Part shown: piece by piece, positions 1 through 8,220 of the stretch
Numbering within the stretch: the first letter of the stretch is position 1
Layout: each line of letters opens with the position of its first letter
From: Chloroflexus sp. MS-G
Lineage (GTDB): Bacteria > Chloroflexota > Chloroflexia > Chloroflexales > Chloroflexaceae
Direction: 5' to 3'
Length of the DNA: 64,000 nucleotides
Assembly (NCBI RefSeq): GCF_000735195.1
Contig: NZ_JPIM01000007.1
Span: 1-64,000 of the forward strand
Notes under the pieces: model-generated
Seen by the model: only the letters and a program-made list of their open reading frames with translations
What the model was told of the DNA's origin: nothing
Database searches by the model: none
Translations under genes and position numbers: made by a program

Positions 1-2
1 TT

Positions 3-137
3 AGTCGGCGTGGTGCGACCTATCAGGCGCTCAAAATCTACGAAGAGGCCTACATTGACCTGACCAAAGCGATTGAGATCGATCCCAACAACGCCTGGGC
101 ATGGGCGCAGCGCGGTTCTCTCTTCCGGCAAATGTGA
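3..137 (+). CDS. C-terminal end of a TPR-repeat protein (partial)
   Basis: The frame is open from the left edge to the TGA at 135-137 and encodes about 44 residues. The end reads '...YIDLTKAIEIDPNNAWAWAQRG...', a textbook tetratricopeptide repeat helix pair (A...I.IDPNNA.AW..RG). TPRs are protein-interaction scaffolds. The start and the rest of the domain layout lie outside the window, so no specific role can be given. It ends about 325 bases before the next gene on the same strand and is probably a separate transcription unit. Confidence 0.75.
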   Translation, partial: SRRGATYQALKIYEEAYIDLTKAIEIDPNNAWAWAQRGSLFRQM

Positions 138-462
138 TGTGGCGAGCGTGGTGCGTTCCACTCGATGAGGGTGTTACGCATTTAAGGATGTGGGCTTATC
201 GCTCGAGACAAACGAGTCGGCATCCGAGACAGTCAGCTTGCTGAAGGTAGTCCGGGGATGATATTGAGTGCAACATTGCAAGCAGTTATGAACGGTATGC
301 CACCTTCCACCCGTAAACGTGTGGACTTCCGTGCCTGTTGCGTGCCTTCCCAGCTCCAAATGAGGTCGCTGTGACCGATACCGTTGTCTTGCCAGAGCTA
401 CGAGTCGTGTTATTATCATTCCGACGTTATTGTTCGTGGGAGTACGAGAGGATTTTGTAGCC
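138..462. other. Intergenic stretch, non-coding apart from a promoter
   Basis: No convincing reading frame on either strand. The only interpretable element is a sigma70-like promoter at its right end, listed separately. No tRNA-like or strong hairpin structure was seen. Confidence 0.5.
389..416 (+). promoter_or_regulatory. Predicted sigma70-type promoter of the GT4 gene
   Basis: TTGCCA (389-394), a 16-base spacer and TATTAT (411-416). The predicted start near 423 would leave a leader of about 40 bases before the ATG at 463. It would also make the upstream in-frame TTG at 430 an unlikely start. Confidence 0.45.
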
Positions 463-1746
463 ATGATCGCCACCCATCCAAAAGCTAACCGACCGATTCG
501 GGTGGCTATGTTGGCTCGTGCCGTCTTTCCGCTGCATGGGTATGGTGGCATCGAACGCCACGTCTACCATCTCACCAAACATCTCACCCGCCTAGGCGTT
601 GAAGTTACCCTCTACGTTCAATCACCGTCGGTCAGCAGTGATCCGGGTGATCTGCGTCTACATGCCATCGAGACCATCCGCTACGATTACACGTCACCGT
701 TATTAGCACCCAACGGTGTTATTGGACGACAAATCAACTTCCCAATTTACAGTTGGCGTATTGGTCAACGAGCTGCCCGGCGCGTGCTGCAAGGGGATTT
801 CGATGTTGTTCACAGCCAGGGTCTGTGCGCGTTCGGTTATGCAGTAGCGCGAAACCGCACACCACAACTGCGGTATGTTCCGTTTGTGGCAAATCCACAC
901 GGTATGGAGGAGTTTCGCACGCCAGACTGGCGTAAATGGCTGGCATATGCACCGTTTCGTATTCTCTACGCTTATGGGCATCGCCAGGCTGACCGAGTCA
1001 TTGCGACCGATGCCTGCACCAAAGATGATCTACCGCGCTACCTCAAGGTTGATCCTGCCCGCATTGTCGTGATTCCATCAGCCATTGATACGGAAGAGTG
1101 TGTATCACAGGTACGCAGCGATCTCCGTGCTGCGCTACGGTTCCGCTTTGGTCTAGCCAGTAGCACTCCGATCTTACTCAGTGTCGGTCGCCTGGAACCA
1201 AACAAGGGCTTTGATGTATTAGTTGCCGCGCTGGCGCGCTTACGTGATGAATTGCCACCTAACTGGCTGTGGCTGATTGTTGGCAGTGGCTCAGCGCGTG
1301 CTGCACTAGAACAGCAAGTTAAAGCAGCCGGTATTGCCGATCATACGCTGTTCGTGGGACGGTTGAACGATGAAGAGTTGCATAGTCTGTATGAAGAAGT
1401 TGATCTGTTCGTCCATCCAACGCTGTACGAGGGTAGTTCTCTGGTAACCCTTGAGGCAATGATCCATCGCCGACCGGTCGTTGCAAGCGCGATCGGGGGT
1501 ATTCCCGATAAGGTTTTTCCCGATCGTAACGGCTTACTGGTTCGTCCCGGCGATGTTGATGATCTCACAGCGAAACTCCGCCTCGCCCTGGAATCGCGTG
1601 ACCGCTGGTCAGAATGGGGGGCGGCGGGTGAACAAATTGTGCGCTCGACCTTCGACTGGCCGATAGTGGCCCGGCAAACGGTTGAACTCTACGTTGAGCT
1701 GTTGTCAACCGGAATGAGCACCTCGCAGCCGACACGTTCTGGGTGA
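463..1746 (+). CDS. Glycosyltransferase family 4 (GT-B fold)
   Basis: About 427 residues, the normal length for a family-4 ('group 1') glycosyltransferase, which transfers a sugar from an activated nucleotide donor with retention of configuration. The N-terminal acceptor half carries the glycine-rich loop 'PLHGYGGIERHVY'. The C-terminal half has the donor-site strand 'ILLSVGRLEPNKG' and the E-x7-E signature in 'YEGSSLVTLEAM'. I chose ATG 463 (MIATHPK) because GAGAGG at 446-451 is a plausible ribosome site; a TTG at 430 is in frame but poorly placed. The 3' end overlaps the convergent DUF3267 gene by 58 bases. Likely role is cell-surface polysaccharide or glycolipid synthesis; the substrate cannot be read from sequence. 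Confidence 0.9.
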   Translation: MIATHPKANRPIRVAMLARAVFPLHGYGGIERHVYHLTKHLTRLGVEVTLYVQSPSVSSDPGDLRLHAIETIRYDYTSPLLAPNGVIGRQINFPIYSWRIGQRAARRVLQGDFDVVHSQGLCAFGYAVARNRTPQLRYVPFVANPHGMEEFRTPDWRKWLAYAPFRILYAYGHRQADRVIATDACTKDDLPRYLKVDPARIVVIPSAIDTEECVSQVRSDLRAALRFRFGLASSTPILLSVGRLEPNKGFDVLVAALARLRDELPPNWLWLIVGSGSARAALEQQVKAAGIADHTLFVGRLNDEELHSLYEEVDLFVHPTLYEGSSLVTLEAMIHRRPVVASAIGGIPDKVFPDRNGLLVRPGDVDDLTAKLRLALESRDRWSEWGAAGEQIVRSTFDWPIVARQTVELYVELLSTGMSTSQPTRSG

Positions 1747-2264
1747 TCGGTGACTAATGCCTGTGGTGGATCGTTGCGCAGCAGCCACAAGACGAGAAAA
1801 TCTCCACCAGCAGTGAGTGTGAAGAATGCGCCGTATACTGTGAAGAGTGACAGGTTGCCGATAATACCAATAGCTGCTGGCAGCAGACCTAATCCTATCG
1901 CCGGCAAGACAACGCCGAATCGGTAGGGGTTGATGGGAAGTGGTTGTCGTAGATGTGCATATGGACTGAGCGTTTCTCGATCAACTCCAAATTTGATCGC
2001 GCTGAAAGGTACTCGCCCGGCCAGTATCCAGCCAAGTGCATGCAACAGTTCATGAACGATGATACCGACAACAATCAGGATTAAAAACAAGATAAGCGAC
2101 CACCAGTGACCGGAGTCATCAATCAGAATTAAATTGCCGTTATAGAGAATGTGGCCGATATATAAGGCAATTGCTGGAACTGCTCCCAACCCGATACCGA
2201 CCAGATTGGCGGTGACGAGCGAAGTTGTGCGGTCAAAGCGATGATACTGTGTAGATGGTTGCAT
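1689..2264 (-). CDS. DUF3267 membrane zincin (putative metalloprotease)
   Basis: 191 residues with about four hydrophobic segments. The motif 'VHELLHALGW' is an HExxH zinc site inside a membrane helix. Downstream 'AGGDFLVLWL' supplies a conserved Asp expected to be the third ligand, and 'DHPERVGCEV' near the C-terminus is also typical of the DUF3267 family. The family is predicted to act as intramembrane or membrane-bound metallopeptidases; substrates are unknown. It runs convergently with the upstream glycosyltransferase, overlapping its end, and is divergent from the YvcK-like gene. Start is the ATG at 2262-2264; no strong ribosome site is visible. Confidence 0.8.
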   Translation of the reverse strand: MQPSTQYHRFDRTTSLVTANLVGIGLGAVPAIALYIGHILYNGNLILIDDSGHWWSLILFLILIVVGIIVHELLHALGWILAGRVPFSAIKFGVDRETLSPYAHLRQPLPINPYRFGVVLPAIGLGLLPAAIGIIGNLSLFTVYGAFFTLTAGGDFLVLWLLRNDPPQALVTDHPERVGCEVLIPVDNSST

Positions 2265-2269
2265 ATATC

Positions 2270-2364
2270 ACCACAGATGGCACAGAGGACACGGCGAGTG
2301 TTTTGGTTTTTTCAGTGATGAAAGCTCAAGAGGTCATTGTACCACAGAGGACACAGAGAGTGTT
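2270..2364 (+). repeat. Pair of imperfect ACCACAGAGGACACAGAG direct repeats
   Basis: Copy 1 lies at 2270-2302 and copy 2 at 2341-2364. Both read ACCACAG...AGGACAC..GAGTGTT; copy 1 has nine extra bases after ACCACAG. They sit between the divergent DUF3267 and YvcK-like genes, the second immediately before the YvcK ribosome site. Similar 'accacagaggacacagag' stretches are known as dispersed intergenic repeats in many unrelated bacteria. Confidence 0.6.
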
Positions 2365-2377
2365 CAAGGAGTTTTTT

Positions 2378-3418
2378 ATGTCTGATAATACTCGAGCACT
2401 CCGAATCGTCGCGCTTGGTGGTGGTGGTGGTAGTGCGCAAGTCTTGCTCGGTGCTCGTCCGTTCTTCGCCGAACGTACTGCTATCATCGCAGTTACTGAC
2501 TCGGGGCGTAGCACCGGTACGGCGCGAATGATTGCCAATATTCCCGCTCCCGGTGATCTGCGCAATCTGCTGGCAACCCTCGCTGCCAATCCTGATGCTG
2601 TTCTCCCGCGTTTGATGCAACATCGTTTGCGCAGTTCAGCGGTTCCACTGCTTGATGGAATGGCAGTCGGCAATCTGATGATAGGCGGCTTGACCCAAAT
2701 GACAGGTGATATTGCTGCAGCAGTCGAACTGGCCCGCCAGATGTTGGGGTGTCCTGAACAGATTCTGCCGGTTTCAACCGCCAACACTCATTTGTGTGCC
2801 GAGCTGGTTGATGGTCGAATCGTCGTTGAAGAAGCGGCAGTGCGTGCGTTGGGCAAACCGGCGATTCGGCGTCTCTTCCTCGACCCGCCAGCAGTAGCTT
2901 ACCCGCCGGCAATCACCGCGATTACCGACGCCGATGTCGTCGTCATTGGGCCTGGGAGCTTCTACACCTCATTGTTGGCTACACTCTGCTTTGAGGGAAT
3001 CGTTACGGCGCTTCGTGAAACATCAGCAACAGTTGTCTTTGTCTGCAATACAACGACACAACCGGGACAGACTGACGGGATGAGCGTTGCTGATCACGTT
3101 TCGCGATTAGTCGATGTACTCGGTCTTGGTGTGCTGGATGTTGTTTTAGTTAATGACACTACCGAATTACATCCAGCTGTTGTAGCCCGTTATAGTGCGG
3201 CCGGTCTTCATCCGCTGGTCTTTACCGAAAATGATCGGCATACGATACGGGCGTTAGGGATTGAACCGCTGGTTCGTCATCTGGCCGAATCCGATCCCGG
3301 TTATCGCGAGTTATGGAATAAAGCCGATACCATTCGCCACGATCCGCAGGTACTGGGATTGGCGCTATGGAAAATTGCGTTGGATCGCAATACACAGCGA
3401 GACATAAGAGGTGGGTGA
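2378..3418 (+). CDS. yvcK: YvcK/CofD-like protein (gluconeogenesis factor family)
   Basis: 346 residues. The N-terminal 'VALGGGGGSAQVL' is the nucleotide-sugar or phosphate-binding loop of the CofD/YvcK (UPF0052) superfamily. It is followed by 'VTDSGRSTGTAR', 'GPGSFYTSLLATL' and 'CNTTTQPGQTDGMSV', the conserved blocks that separate YvcK from true CofD. YvcK in Bacillus binds UDP-sugars and links carbon metabolism to cell-wall synthesis; the same role here is inference. ATG 2378 is preceded by AAGGAG (2366-2371); the longer upstream frame only translates the repeat region. The neighbours whiA and rapZ, usual in Firmicutes and actinobacteria, are absent. Confidence 0.85.
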   Translation: MSDNTRALRIVALGGGGGSAQVLLGARPFFAERTAIIAVTDSGRSTGTARMIANIPAPGDLRNLLATLAANPDAVLPRLMQHRLRSSAVPLLDGMAVGNLMIGGLTQMTGDIAAAVELARQMLGCPEQILPVSTANTHLCAELVDGRIVVEEAAVRALGKPAIRRLFLDPPAVAYPPAITAITDADVVVIGPGSFYTSLLATLCFEGIVTALRETSATVVFVCNTTTQPGQTDGMSVADHVSRLVDVLGLGVLDVVLVNDTTELHPAVVARYSAAGLHPLVFTENDRHTIRALGIEPLVRHLAESDPGYRELWNKADTIRHDPQVLGLALWKIALDRNTQRDIRGG

Positions 3419-3511
3419 TCGGTTTCCCTCACTCAATTCCGCTGTGTGCGGGGTAGGGTCATACTCTGCTGATGTGGTGTGCTGATACCACTGGGCAGGA
3501 ATGGCGCCAGG

Positions 3512-3543
3512 GTAGGTAAAGGTCGCCTGTCCTCTCTACCTAC
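3512..3543. terminator. Possible bidirectional terminator hairpin
   Basis: GTAGGTA (3512-3518) pairs with TACCTAC (3537-3543) across an 18-base loop, between convergent yvcK and sbtB. There is no clear U-tract and the right arm covers the sbtB stop codon, so this is tentative. Confidence 0.3.
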
Positions 3544-3845
3544 ACCCCAAACTTCGCCCCCCGTACCACCTGCACGTCCATGACATATGCAACAACGGCG
3601 AAATGAGGAAAGTAGACCGCTGCCAGATGCTGTAAAATCTTTTCAGCTACTTCAGGTGGTACCAGCGTCTCAATCCGCAGACTCTTCCCCTCCCATTCAC
3701 TGGCGTGCACTCCACGGGTTCCTTCTCCCTGCACCGTACCAATCGTATATCCCCGTGCGCCAAGCTGACGCAGATCGTGTAATATCCGCTCTTCAAGCAC
3801 CGCCTCGGCAATAATGGTCACCAGTTTGACAGTAGTCAATTCCAT
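3540..3845 (-). CDS. sbtB: SbtB-like PII-family protein
   Basis: 101 residues with the PII fold pattern: 'TTVKLVTIIAEAVLEERILHDLRQLGARGYTIG', a T-loop region 'GEGTRGVHASEWEGKSLRIE', then 'VVAYVMDVQVVRG'. It lies 19 bases downstream of the SbtA-type transporter gene on the same strand, the arrangement seen in cyanobacteria, where SbtB binds adenine nucleotides and regulates the bicarbonate permease SbtA. Start ATG 3845 has AAAGGG seven bases upstream. The T-loop is short, and the C-terminal CGPxGC redox loop of some cyanobacterial SbtB proteins is absent, so regulation may differ. Confidence 0.85.
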   Translation of the reverse strand: MELTTVKLVTIIAEAVLEERILHDLRQLGARGYTIGTVQGEGTRGVHASEWEGKSLRIETLVPPEVAEKILQHLAAVYFPHFAVVAYVMDVQVVRGAKFGV

Positions 3846-3864
3846 CGTGCTGCCCTTTCGCCGC

Positions 3865-4839
3865 TTAATGCCCACCAACGATCCATGATGCTATAGTGTA
3901 GTACAGCGGTAAGCCGATAGCCAAATTAAAAGGAAACGTGATACCGAGCGCCGCTGTCAGGTAGAAGCCAGGATTTGCCTGCGGTAGAGCAATCCGAACT
4001 GCCGCCGGTGCAGCAATGTACGACGCACTGGCGGCCAATACACCTAAAATGGTACTGCCTCCCAGTGATAGGCCACTTATGCTGCCAAACCAGATTCCAA
4101 GCAGCCCGTTGAAAATCGGCATGATGATACCAAAACCGAGCAAAAACAGACCAGCGCTGGGCAGATCGCGAAAGCGACGGGCAGCAACCATTCCTAGCTC
4201 CAGAAGGAAGAAGGTCAGCGCACCTTTGAACAGATCGACAAACACTGGTGCGACTTCCTTGCCGCCACGCGGGCCGGCCAACCAACCGATAATCATACCG
4301 CCAACGAGAAGCAAAATACTCTTGCTCGTGAGCAACTCACGTAGCGCTTTGCGCCAGTCACCACCCTGGGGGGCGCCAGCTACCTGCGCAATCAACAGTG
4401 CTACCACAATTGCCGGCACTTCCAGGATTGCGACTAACGCCGGCATAAAACCTTCATAACGTACTCCCACCGTGTCAAGGAATGTCTGCGCAGCGGCGAA
4501 GGTCACTGCTGACACCGAGCCATAATGTGCAGCCAGAGCTGCTGCATCGGCAACATTCAGCTTACCGATTTTACGTGCTACTCCGTAAGCAATCACTGGA
4601 ATGATGATTCCAAGGAGCAACGTGGCTACAGCCGGTGCCCAAAACACGGCCAGGCTTGTCTCAGCCAGCGCAATACCGCCTTTCAGCCCAATTGCCAGCA
4701 AGAGATAGATCGAAAGCGTGGTGTACAACTCGTCAGGAAGTTTGAGATCACTATGTAGCAGTGTCGCAGTAATTCCAAGTGCAAATGCCAATACCATTGG
4801 TGAAAGCAGGTTGATCTGAACCAATTCCAGAATTGTCAT
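3865..4839 (-). CDS. sbtA: SbtA-family sodium-dependent bicarbonate transporter
   Basis: 324 residues with about ten membrane segments, of the SbtA (formerly DUF897) family. It opens 'MTILELVQINLLSPMVLAFALG' and contains the family blocks 'AAHYGSVSAVTFAAAQTFL' and 'VLAASASYIAAPAAVRIALP'. SbtA imports HCO3- with Na+ in the inner membrane. ATG 4839 is preceded by AAAGGG; the longer frame to 4887 runs into the promoter region. It forms an operon with sbtB. In Chloroflexus HCO3- is the direct substrate of acetyl-CoA and propionyl-CoA carboxylases, which gives a plausible physiological use; that link is inference. Confidence 0.88.
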   Translation of the reverse strand: MTILELVQINLLSPMVLAFALGITATLLHSDLKLPDELYTTLSIYLLLAIGLKGGIALAETSLAVFWAPAVATLLLGIIIPVIAYGVARKIGKLNVADAAALAAHYGSVSAVTFAAAQTFLDTVGVRYEGFMPALVAILEVPAIVVALLIAQVAGAPQGGDWRKALRELLTSKSILLLVGGMIIGWLAGPRGGKEVAPVFVDLFKGALTFFLLELGMVAARRFRDLPSAGLFLLGFGIIMPIFNGLLGIWFGSISGLSLGGSTILGVLAASASYIAAPAAVRIALPQANPGFYLTAALGITFPFNLAIGLPLYYTIASWIVGGH

Positions 4840-4877
4840 AATTACCCTTTGTATTGCAAAGCAATCCCCTTCCCGAT

Positions 4878-4886
4878 ATTGTACCA
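4878..4886 (-). promoter_or_regulatory. Extended -10 promoter element for sbtA-sbtB
   Basis: On the minus strand TGG-TACAAT, an extended -10 box, lies about 40 bases upstream of the sbtA start. No good -35 hexamer is visible. It is back-to-back with the promoter of the GPH transporter. Confidence 0.4.
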
Positions 4887-4908
4887 TCTCGCGAAACAGC
4901 GCTAATAG

Positions 4909-4917
4909 TGCTACAAT
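4909..4917 (+). promoter_or_regulatory. Extended -10 promoter element for the GPH transporter
   Basis: TGC-TACAAT, an extended -10 box, ends 45 bases before the ATG at 4963. No -35 box is evident. The same TGCTACAAT string occurs at two other predicted promoters in this window. Confidence 0.45.
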
Positions 4918-4962
4918 AGCAGGCGTCGGTTGTCTTTTTGAAAATCAGAGGAGAACATCCCT

Positions 4963-6405
4963 ATGGCCGCCCCGTTGTCGGCTCCCTCAGAGCGTTTGCC
5001 CCTCGCGACCCGGCTGGCGTTCGGTGCTGGTGATTTAGGTCCGGCCATCGCCACCATTATTGCTTCGTTCTTCCAGCTCTATTTCCTCACCACCATTGCC
5101 GGTCTACCTCCTGGCCTGGCGGGCACAATACTGCTTATCGTCAAAATTTGGGATGCGGTGAACGACCCGATTATCGGCTGGCTGACTGATAAAACCCAGA
5201 CCCGCTGGGGACGACGGCGACCATGGCTGTTGTTTGGTGCCGCCCCATTTGGCTTGCTCTTCTTTTTACAGTGGATTGTTCCTCCATTCGATGTGACCGG
5301 TAAATTTATTTACTATCTGGTGATCGCTCTTCTCTTTGATACAGCGTTTACAGTGGTAAATGTGCCGTATACAGCACTTACCCCCGAATTGACCCGCGAC
5401 TACGACGAACGTACTGCACTCAATTCCTATCGCTTTGCTTTCAGCATTGGTGGTAGCCTGCTCGGTGGTATTTTGCATCAAATTATCGTCGGGCAATTTT
5501 CTGATCAGCAAACTGGTTATCTAGTGTCAGGCGCCGTTATCGGGGTGCTTATTGCGCTTCCCTTCCTCTGGTGTTTTTTCGGCACTCGTGAGCGTTACGA
5601 ACCAGAACCCGGCAGCGAAGAGTTGAGTCTACCGGATCAGATTCGGTATGTTTTTAAAAATCGTCCCTTTCTCTTTGTGGTTGGAATCTACATGTTCTCC
5701 TGGCTGGCAGTACAGGTTACTTCTAGCGTCCTCACCTTCTTCATAGTGTTTTGGTTAGGAAGTATTCCACAGTTCCCGCATGTCAGTTTTGGTCTGACAT
5801 TTAACACCGTCAACGATCTGATCCCAGTGATGTTATTCGCAGTTCAGGGTTCAGCCCTCGTGTTTCTGTTTGTCTGGAGTGCAGTAAGTCGGCGGATTGG
5901 TAAAAAGGCAGTCTACATGATCGGCAGCCTGATCTGGATCGGTGTGCAGGCATTTCTATTCTTTCTACAGCCCGAACAGATCGATCTGGCGATCATTCTT
6001 GGCCTGATTGCCGGTGCGGGTGTTGCCACTGCCTATCTCATCCCGTGGAGTATGATGCCCGATATTATTGAGCTTGATGAACTTGAGACCGGTCAACGTC
6101 GGGAGGGCATGTTCTACGGATTTATGGTGTTCTTGCAAAAGATGGGGTTGGCGCTAGGGTTATTTCTGGTCGGTCAGATTTTACAATTTTCCGGCTTTAA
6201 CGAAAATCTGCAACCCGGTCAGCAACCCGAAAGCGCCTTGCTAGCAATTCGCTTACTGATTGGCCCAATGCCAACCTTGATCCTGATCAGCGGGATGGTT
6301 CTGACAGCCTTCTACCCAATTACAAAAGCCAGTCATGCGGAAACACTGGCGAAACTGGCGCTACGGCGAAGCGAGCGTTTTGATCGAGCTTCCTCAAGGC
6401 GTTAG
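4963..6405 (+). CDS. GPH-family (MelB-like) sugar:cation symporter
   Basis: 480 residues with about 12 membrane segments. The family signature is clear in 'AVNDPIIGWLTDKTQTRWGRRRPWLLFGAAPFG' near residues 65-97, with the conserved Asp/Asn of helix II and the RWGRRRPW loop, and in 'ALTPELTRDYDERTALNSYRF'. The second half has 'IPWSMMPDIIELDELETGQRREGMFYG', typical of glycoside-pentoside-hexuronide symporters. It would import a sugar or glycoside with H+ or Na+ across the inner membrane. GAGGAG lies ten bases before the ATG. No sugar-utilisation genes are adjacent, so the substrate is unknown. Confidence 0.87.
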   Translation: MAAPLSAPSERLPLATRLAFGAGDLGPAIATIIASFFQLYFLTTIAGLPPGLAGTILLIVKIWDAVNDPIIGWLTDKTQTRWGRRRPWLLFGAAPFGLLFFLQWIVPPFDVTGKFIYYLVIALLFDTAFTVVNVPYTALTPELTRDYDERTALNSYRFAFSIGGSLLGGILHQIIVGQFSDQQTGYLVSGAVIGVLIALPFLWCFFGTRERYEPEPGSEELSLPDQIRYVFKNRPFLFVVGIYMFSWLAVQVTSSVLTFFIVFWLGSIPQFPHVSFGLTFNTVNDLIPVMLFAVQGSALVFLFVWSAVSRRIGKKAVYMIGSLIWIGVQAFLFFLQPEQIDLAIILGLIAGAGVATAYLIPWSMMPDIIELDELETGQRREGMFYGFMVFLQKMGLALGLFLVGQILQFSGFNENLQPGQQPESALLAIRLLIGPMPTLILISGMVLTAFYPITKASHAETLAKLALRRSERFDRASSRR

Positions 6406-6911
6406 GGGACAGCTCGGCAGAACCACTCCGAGCCATCCTGTCGTGGGAAATGCAGGGCATTGTCTGGTGCCCTTTTGTCAGATCGGTAGCAATCCGAGCA
6501 GGGGTGAGGCACCAACGGGTTCCTTCGCCTCATCCGCTAGGATTGTGTCGGCGACAGGATGGCCGTGTCTCGTGTTGCATCCATTGTCCGACAGGTTGCA
6601 ATTGTCGTAATGTGGTAACGAGGTATTCGGGTAGGCGCTAAGAAAAACGTCTTTGGCAAATCCGTTTCATTCATCTGACCGGATTATCACTTACAAGAAC
6701 ACCCGATACGGCTACGCCTGGATGATTATCTACCCTTCCGCAGACCAGGCGCCTTGTTGTGCACTCAGATAATCACAGCGTGCGGTCGTCTCGTTCTTGC
6801 GAATCGGTTGCCTGGCGTGTGGCAAGAACTCTCTCGGTCCTGGTGCAGTGCGCGCCTGGATATTCCCAAGTGCGCCGGTTTCTGAATTGGTGTGCGGTTG
6901 CCGCTGGGGCG
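6406..6911. other. Non-coding stretch with a possible structured element
   Basis: Short overlapping frames here show no protein-like composition and no ribosome sites. The left part holds nested inverted repeats, listed separately. Around 6617-6642 the string 'ttcgggtaggcgcta' resembles 'ttcggataggcgctt' near 10730 in another gene-free stretch. Confidence 0.45.
6433..6562 (+). other. Possible multibranched structured RNA or DNA element
   Basis: An 11-base perfect outer stem, CCATCCTGTCG (6433-6443) with CGACAGGATGG (6552-6562), encloses further pairings: GGGCA with TGCCC around 6455-6472, CAATCC-AGC near 6490-6499 with GCT-GGATTG near 6536-6545, and TGAGGC with GCCTCA around 6504-6531. The stems nest into a cloverleaf-like fold. 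It follows the GPH transporter gene and precedes the convergent CAP gene. I do not recognise it as a known RNA family. It could instead be a complex terminator or a decayed repeat. Confidence 0.4.
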
Positions 6912-7985
6912 TCATCGTATTACGAGCGGGATATACACCCGGTTTAGACTACTTGAGCAGGGATTGGTCCTTGCGTCGATCAACTCTGTGACTCCCGACT
7001 CTCCGGCAGTGTTGTACGTGCTTACCCGATAGCGGTAGCTCTGACCGCAACTCAGGCCGGTATCGGTATAGGTAGTGACATTCGCTCCCAGGGTGGCAAT
7101 TCGCTTCCAGGTACTACCGTTCCAGCGGTAAAGGTAAAAGCCGCTCTCGGTACTGGCGTTGTCCTGCCAGGCGAGGGTAATGCTGGTGGCAGTGCTCCCA
7201 GTCTGGCGCAGGTTGCTGGGTGATGGCGGTGGTGTGTTATTTTGTACCACAATGGTATCACTTGCCTGGTAGACGGTCGTTCCACGCCGAATCTCCACGA
7301 AAACGGTGCGCACTCCATCTCCTGCTGCCAGTGTCCAGGTGTATTCGGTGGCGTATGGTCGCCATTCCGTCCAGGTACTCCCATCATTACTCAGCCGCAT
7401 CTGCTCCGCCCATCCTGCACCGTAAATGTACAGGTTTACCGTAGACGATGTTGTGACTGCTGCCTCGCCGTTGATCACCACCGGATAGGTATTCCAGCGG
7501 CAGCCAAAGGTCTGCGACCAGAAATGGCCGTAGGTTGTGCCGCTACGGTAGGTGTAACCGGCACCGATTTCGCACAAGTCGGTGCGAAGGATATTCTCCC
7601 GATGACCGGAGCTACTCATCCACCCATTGATCACCTCCTCTGGCGAGTTATAACCGGCTGCCAGGTTCTCAGCGGCTACGGAATAGAAGTAGCCAAAATC
7701 CGGAAAGCGCTGCCCGATACTGCGCCCAAGACTGTCGATGTGTGAGAGGGTATTGCGGTTGGCGTTGTCCTCTACGATGTAGATCGCTGCCTGCTGTAAG
7801 TTGTCGTTGCGTTTCAGTGGTGACAGGCCATTTGCCATCCGTATCTCATTCGTTAGCTCAATTACCCGTTGCATCTGGTCGGTTTGGGCAAGGAGTGGGT
7901 GGGTGAATGGTGGATCGTTATGAACAAAGAGGATAAGACAGAGACCGGTCAGAAAACTTACAATGCGAAGATCTCGGCTCAACAC
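6912..7985 (-). CDS. Secreted CAP-domain (SCP/PR-1, YkwD-like) protein with FN3 domain
   Basis: 357 residues starting at GTG 7985, with AGGAGGT seven bases upstream. Residues 1-35 are an N-terminal signal peptide (hydrophobic 'FLTGLCLILFV'). The CAP domain follows (about 40-165): 'LTNEIRMANGLSPLKRNDNL', 'LSHIDSLGRS', 'AAENLAAGYNSPEEVINGWM', 'SSGHRENIL', including the conserved His and Glu residues. After a short beta-rich linker comes a fibronectin type III domain (about 253-343). The protein ends 'RVYIPLVIR', a tail I associate with secreted proteins of Chloroflexales. CAP proteins are extracellular; their bacterial biochemical role is not settled. Apparently monocistronic. Confidence 0.85.
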   Translation of the reverse strand: MLSRDLRIVSFLTGLCLILFVHNDPPFTHPLLAQTDQMQRVIELTNEIRMANGLSPLKRNDNLQQAAIYIVEDNANRNTLSHIDSLGRSIGQRFPDFGYFYSVAAENLAAGYNSPEEVINGWMSSSGHRENILRTDLCEIGAGYTYRSGTTYGHFWSQTFGCRWNTYPVVINGEAAVTTSSTVNLYIYGAGWAEQMRLSNDGSTWTEWRPYATEYTWTLAAGDGVRTVFVEIRRGTTVYQASDTIVVQNNTPPPSPSNLRQTGSTATSITLAWQDNASTESGFYLYRWNGSTWKRIATLGANVTTYTDTGLSCGQSYRYRVSTYNTAGESGVTELIDARTNPCSSSLNRVYIPLVIR

Positions 7986-8220
7986 GAATTGACCTCCTCG
8001 TTATTTCAAGATCAACGCTTGTGTGCGCATTGTAGACTGCTGGCAGCTCTGTGGCATGCCCGATGAATCCTATTGCGAGCAATGTTTACAATAAGTTTCG
8101 AGCATGTCTCTCTTGGGTGAAAACATTGAAGCCTCTGATTTTGTGCACGGGCGGCTTTTGGTACTGTGGTCGCAAGATCGGTGCGCTTCCCAGCAGGTAT
8201 TATCGAAGATTTGACGCACT

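Noticed and set aside
430-462. TTG start 11 codons upstream of the GT4 ATG
   Set aside because: It would lie seven bases after the predicted transcription start and has no ribosome site; ATG 463 is better placed.
7242-7745. 167-codon frame opposite the CAP gene
   Set aside because: Antisense to a well-supported secreted protein gene; composition is cysteine- and arginine-rich noise.
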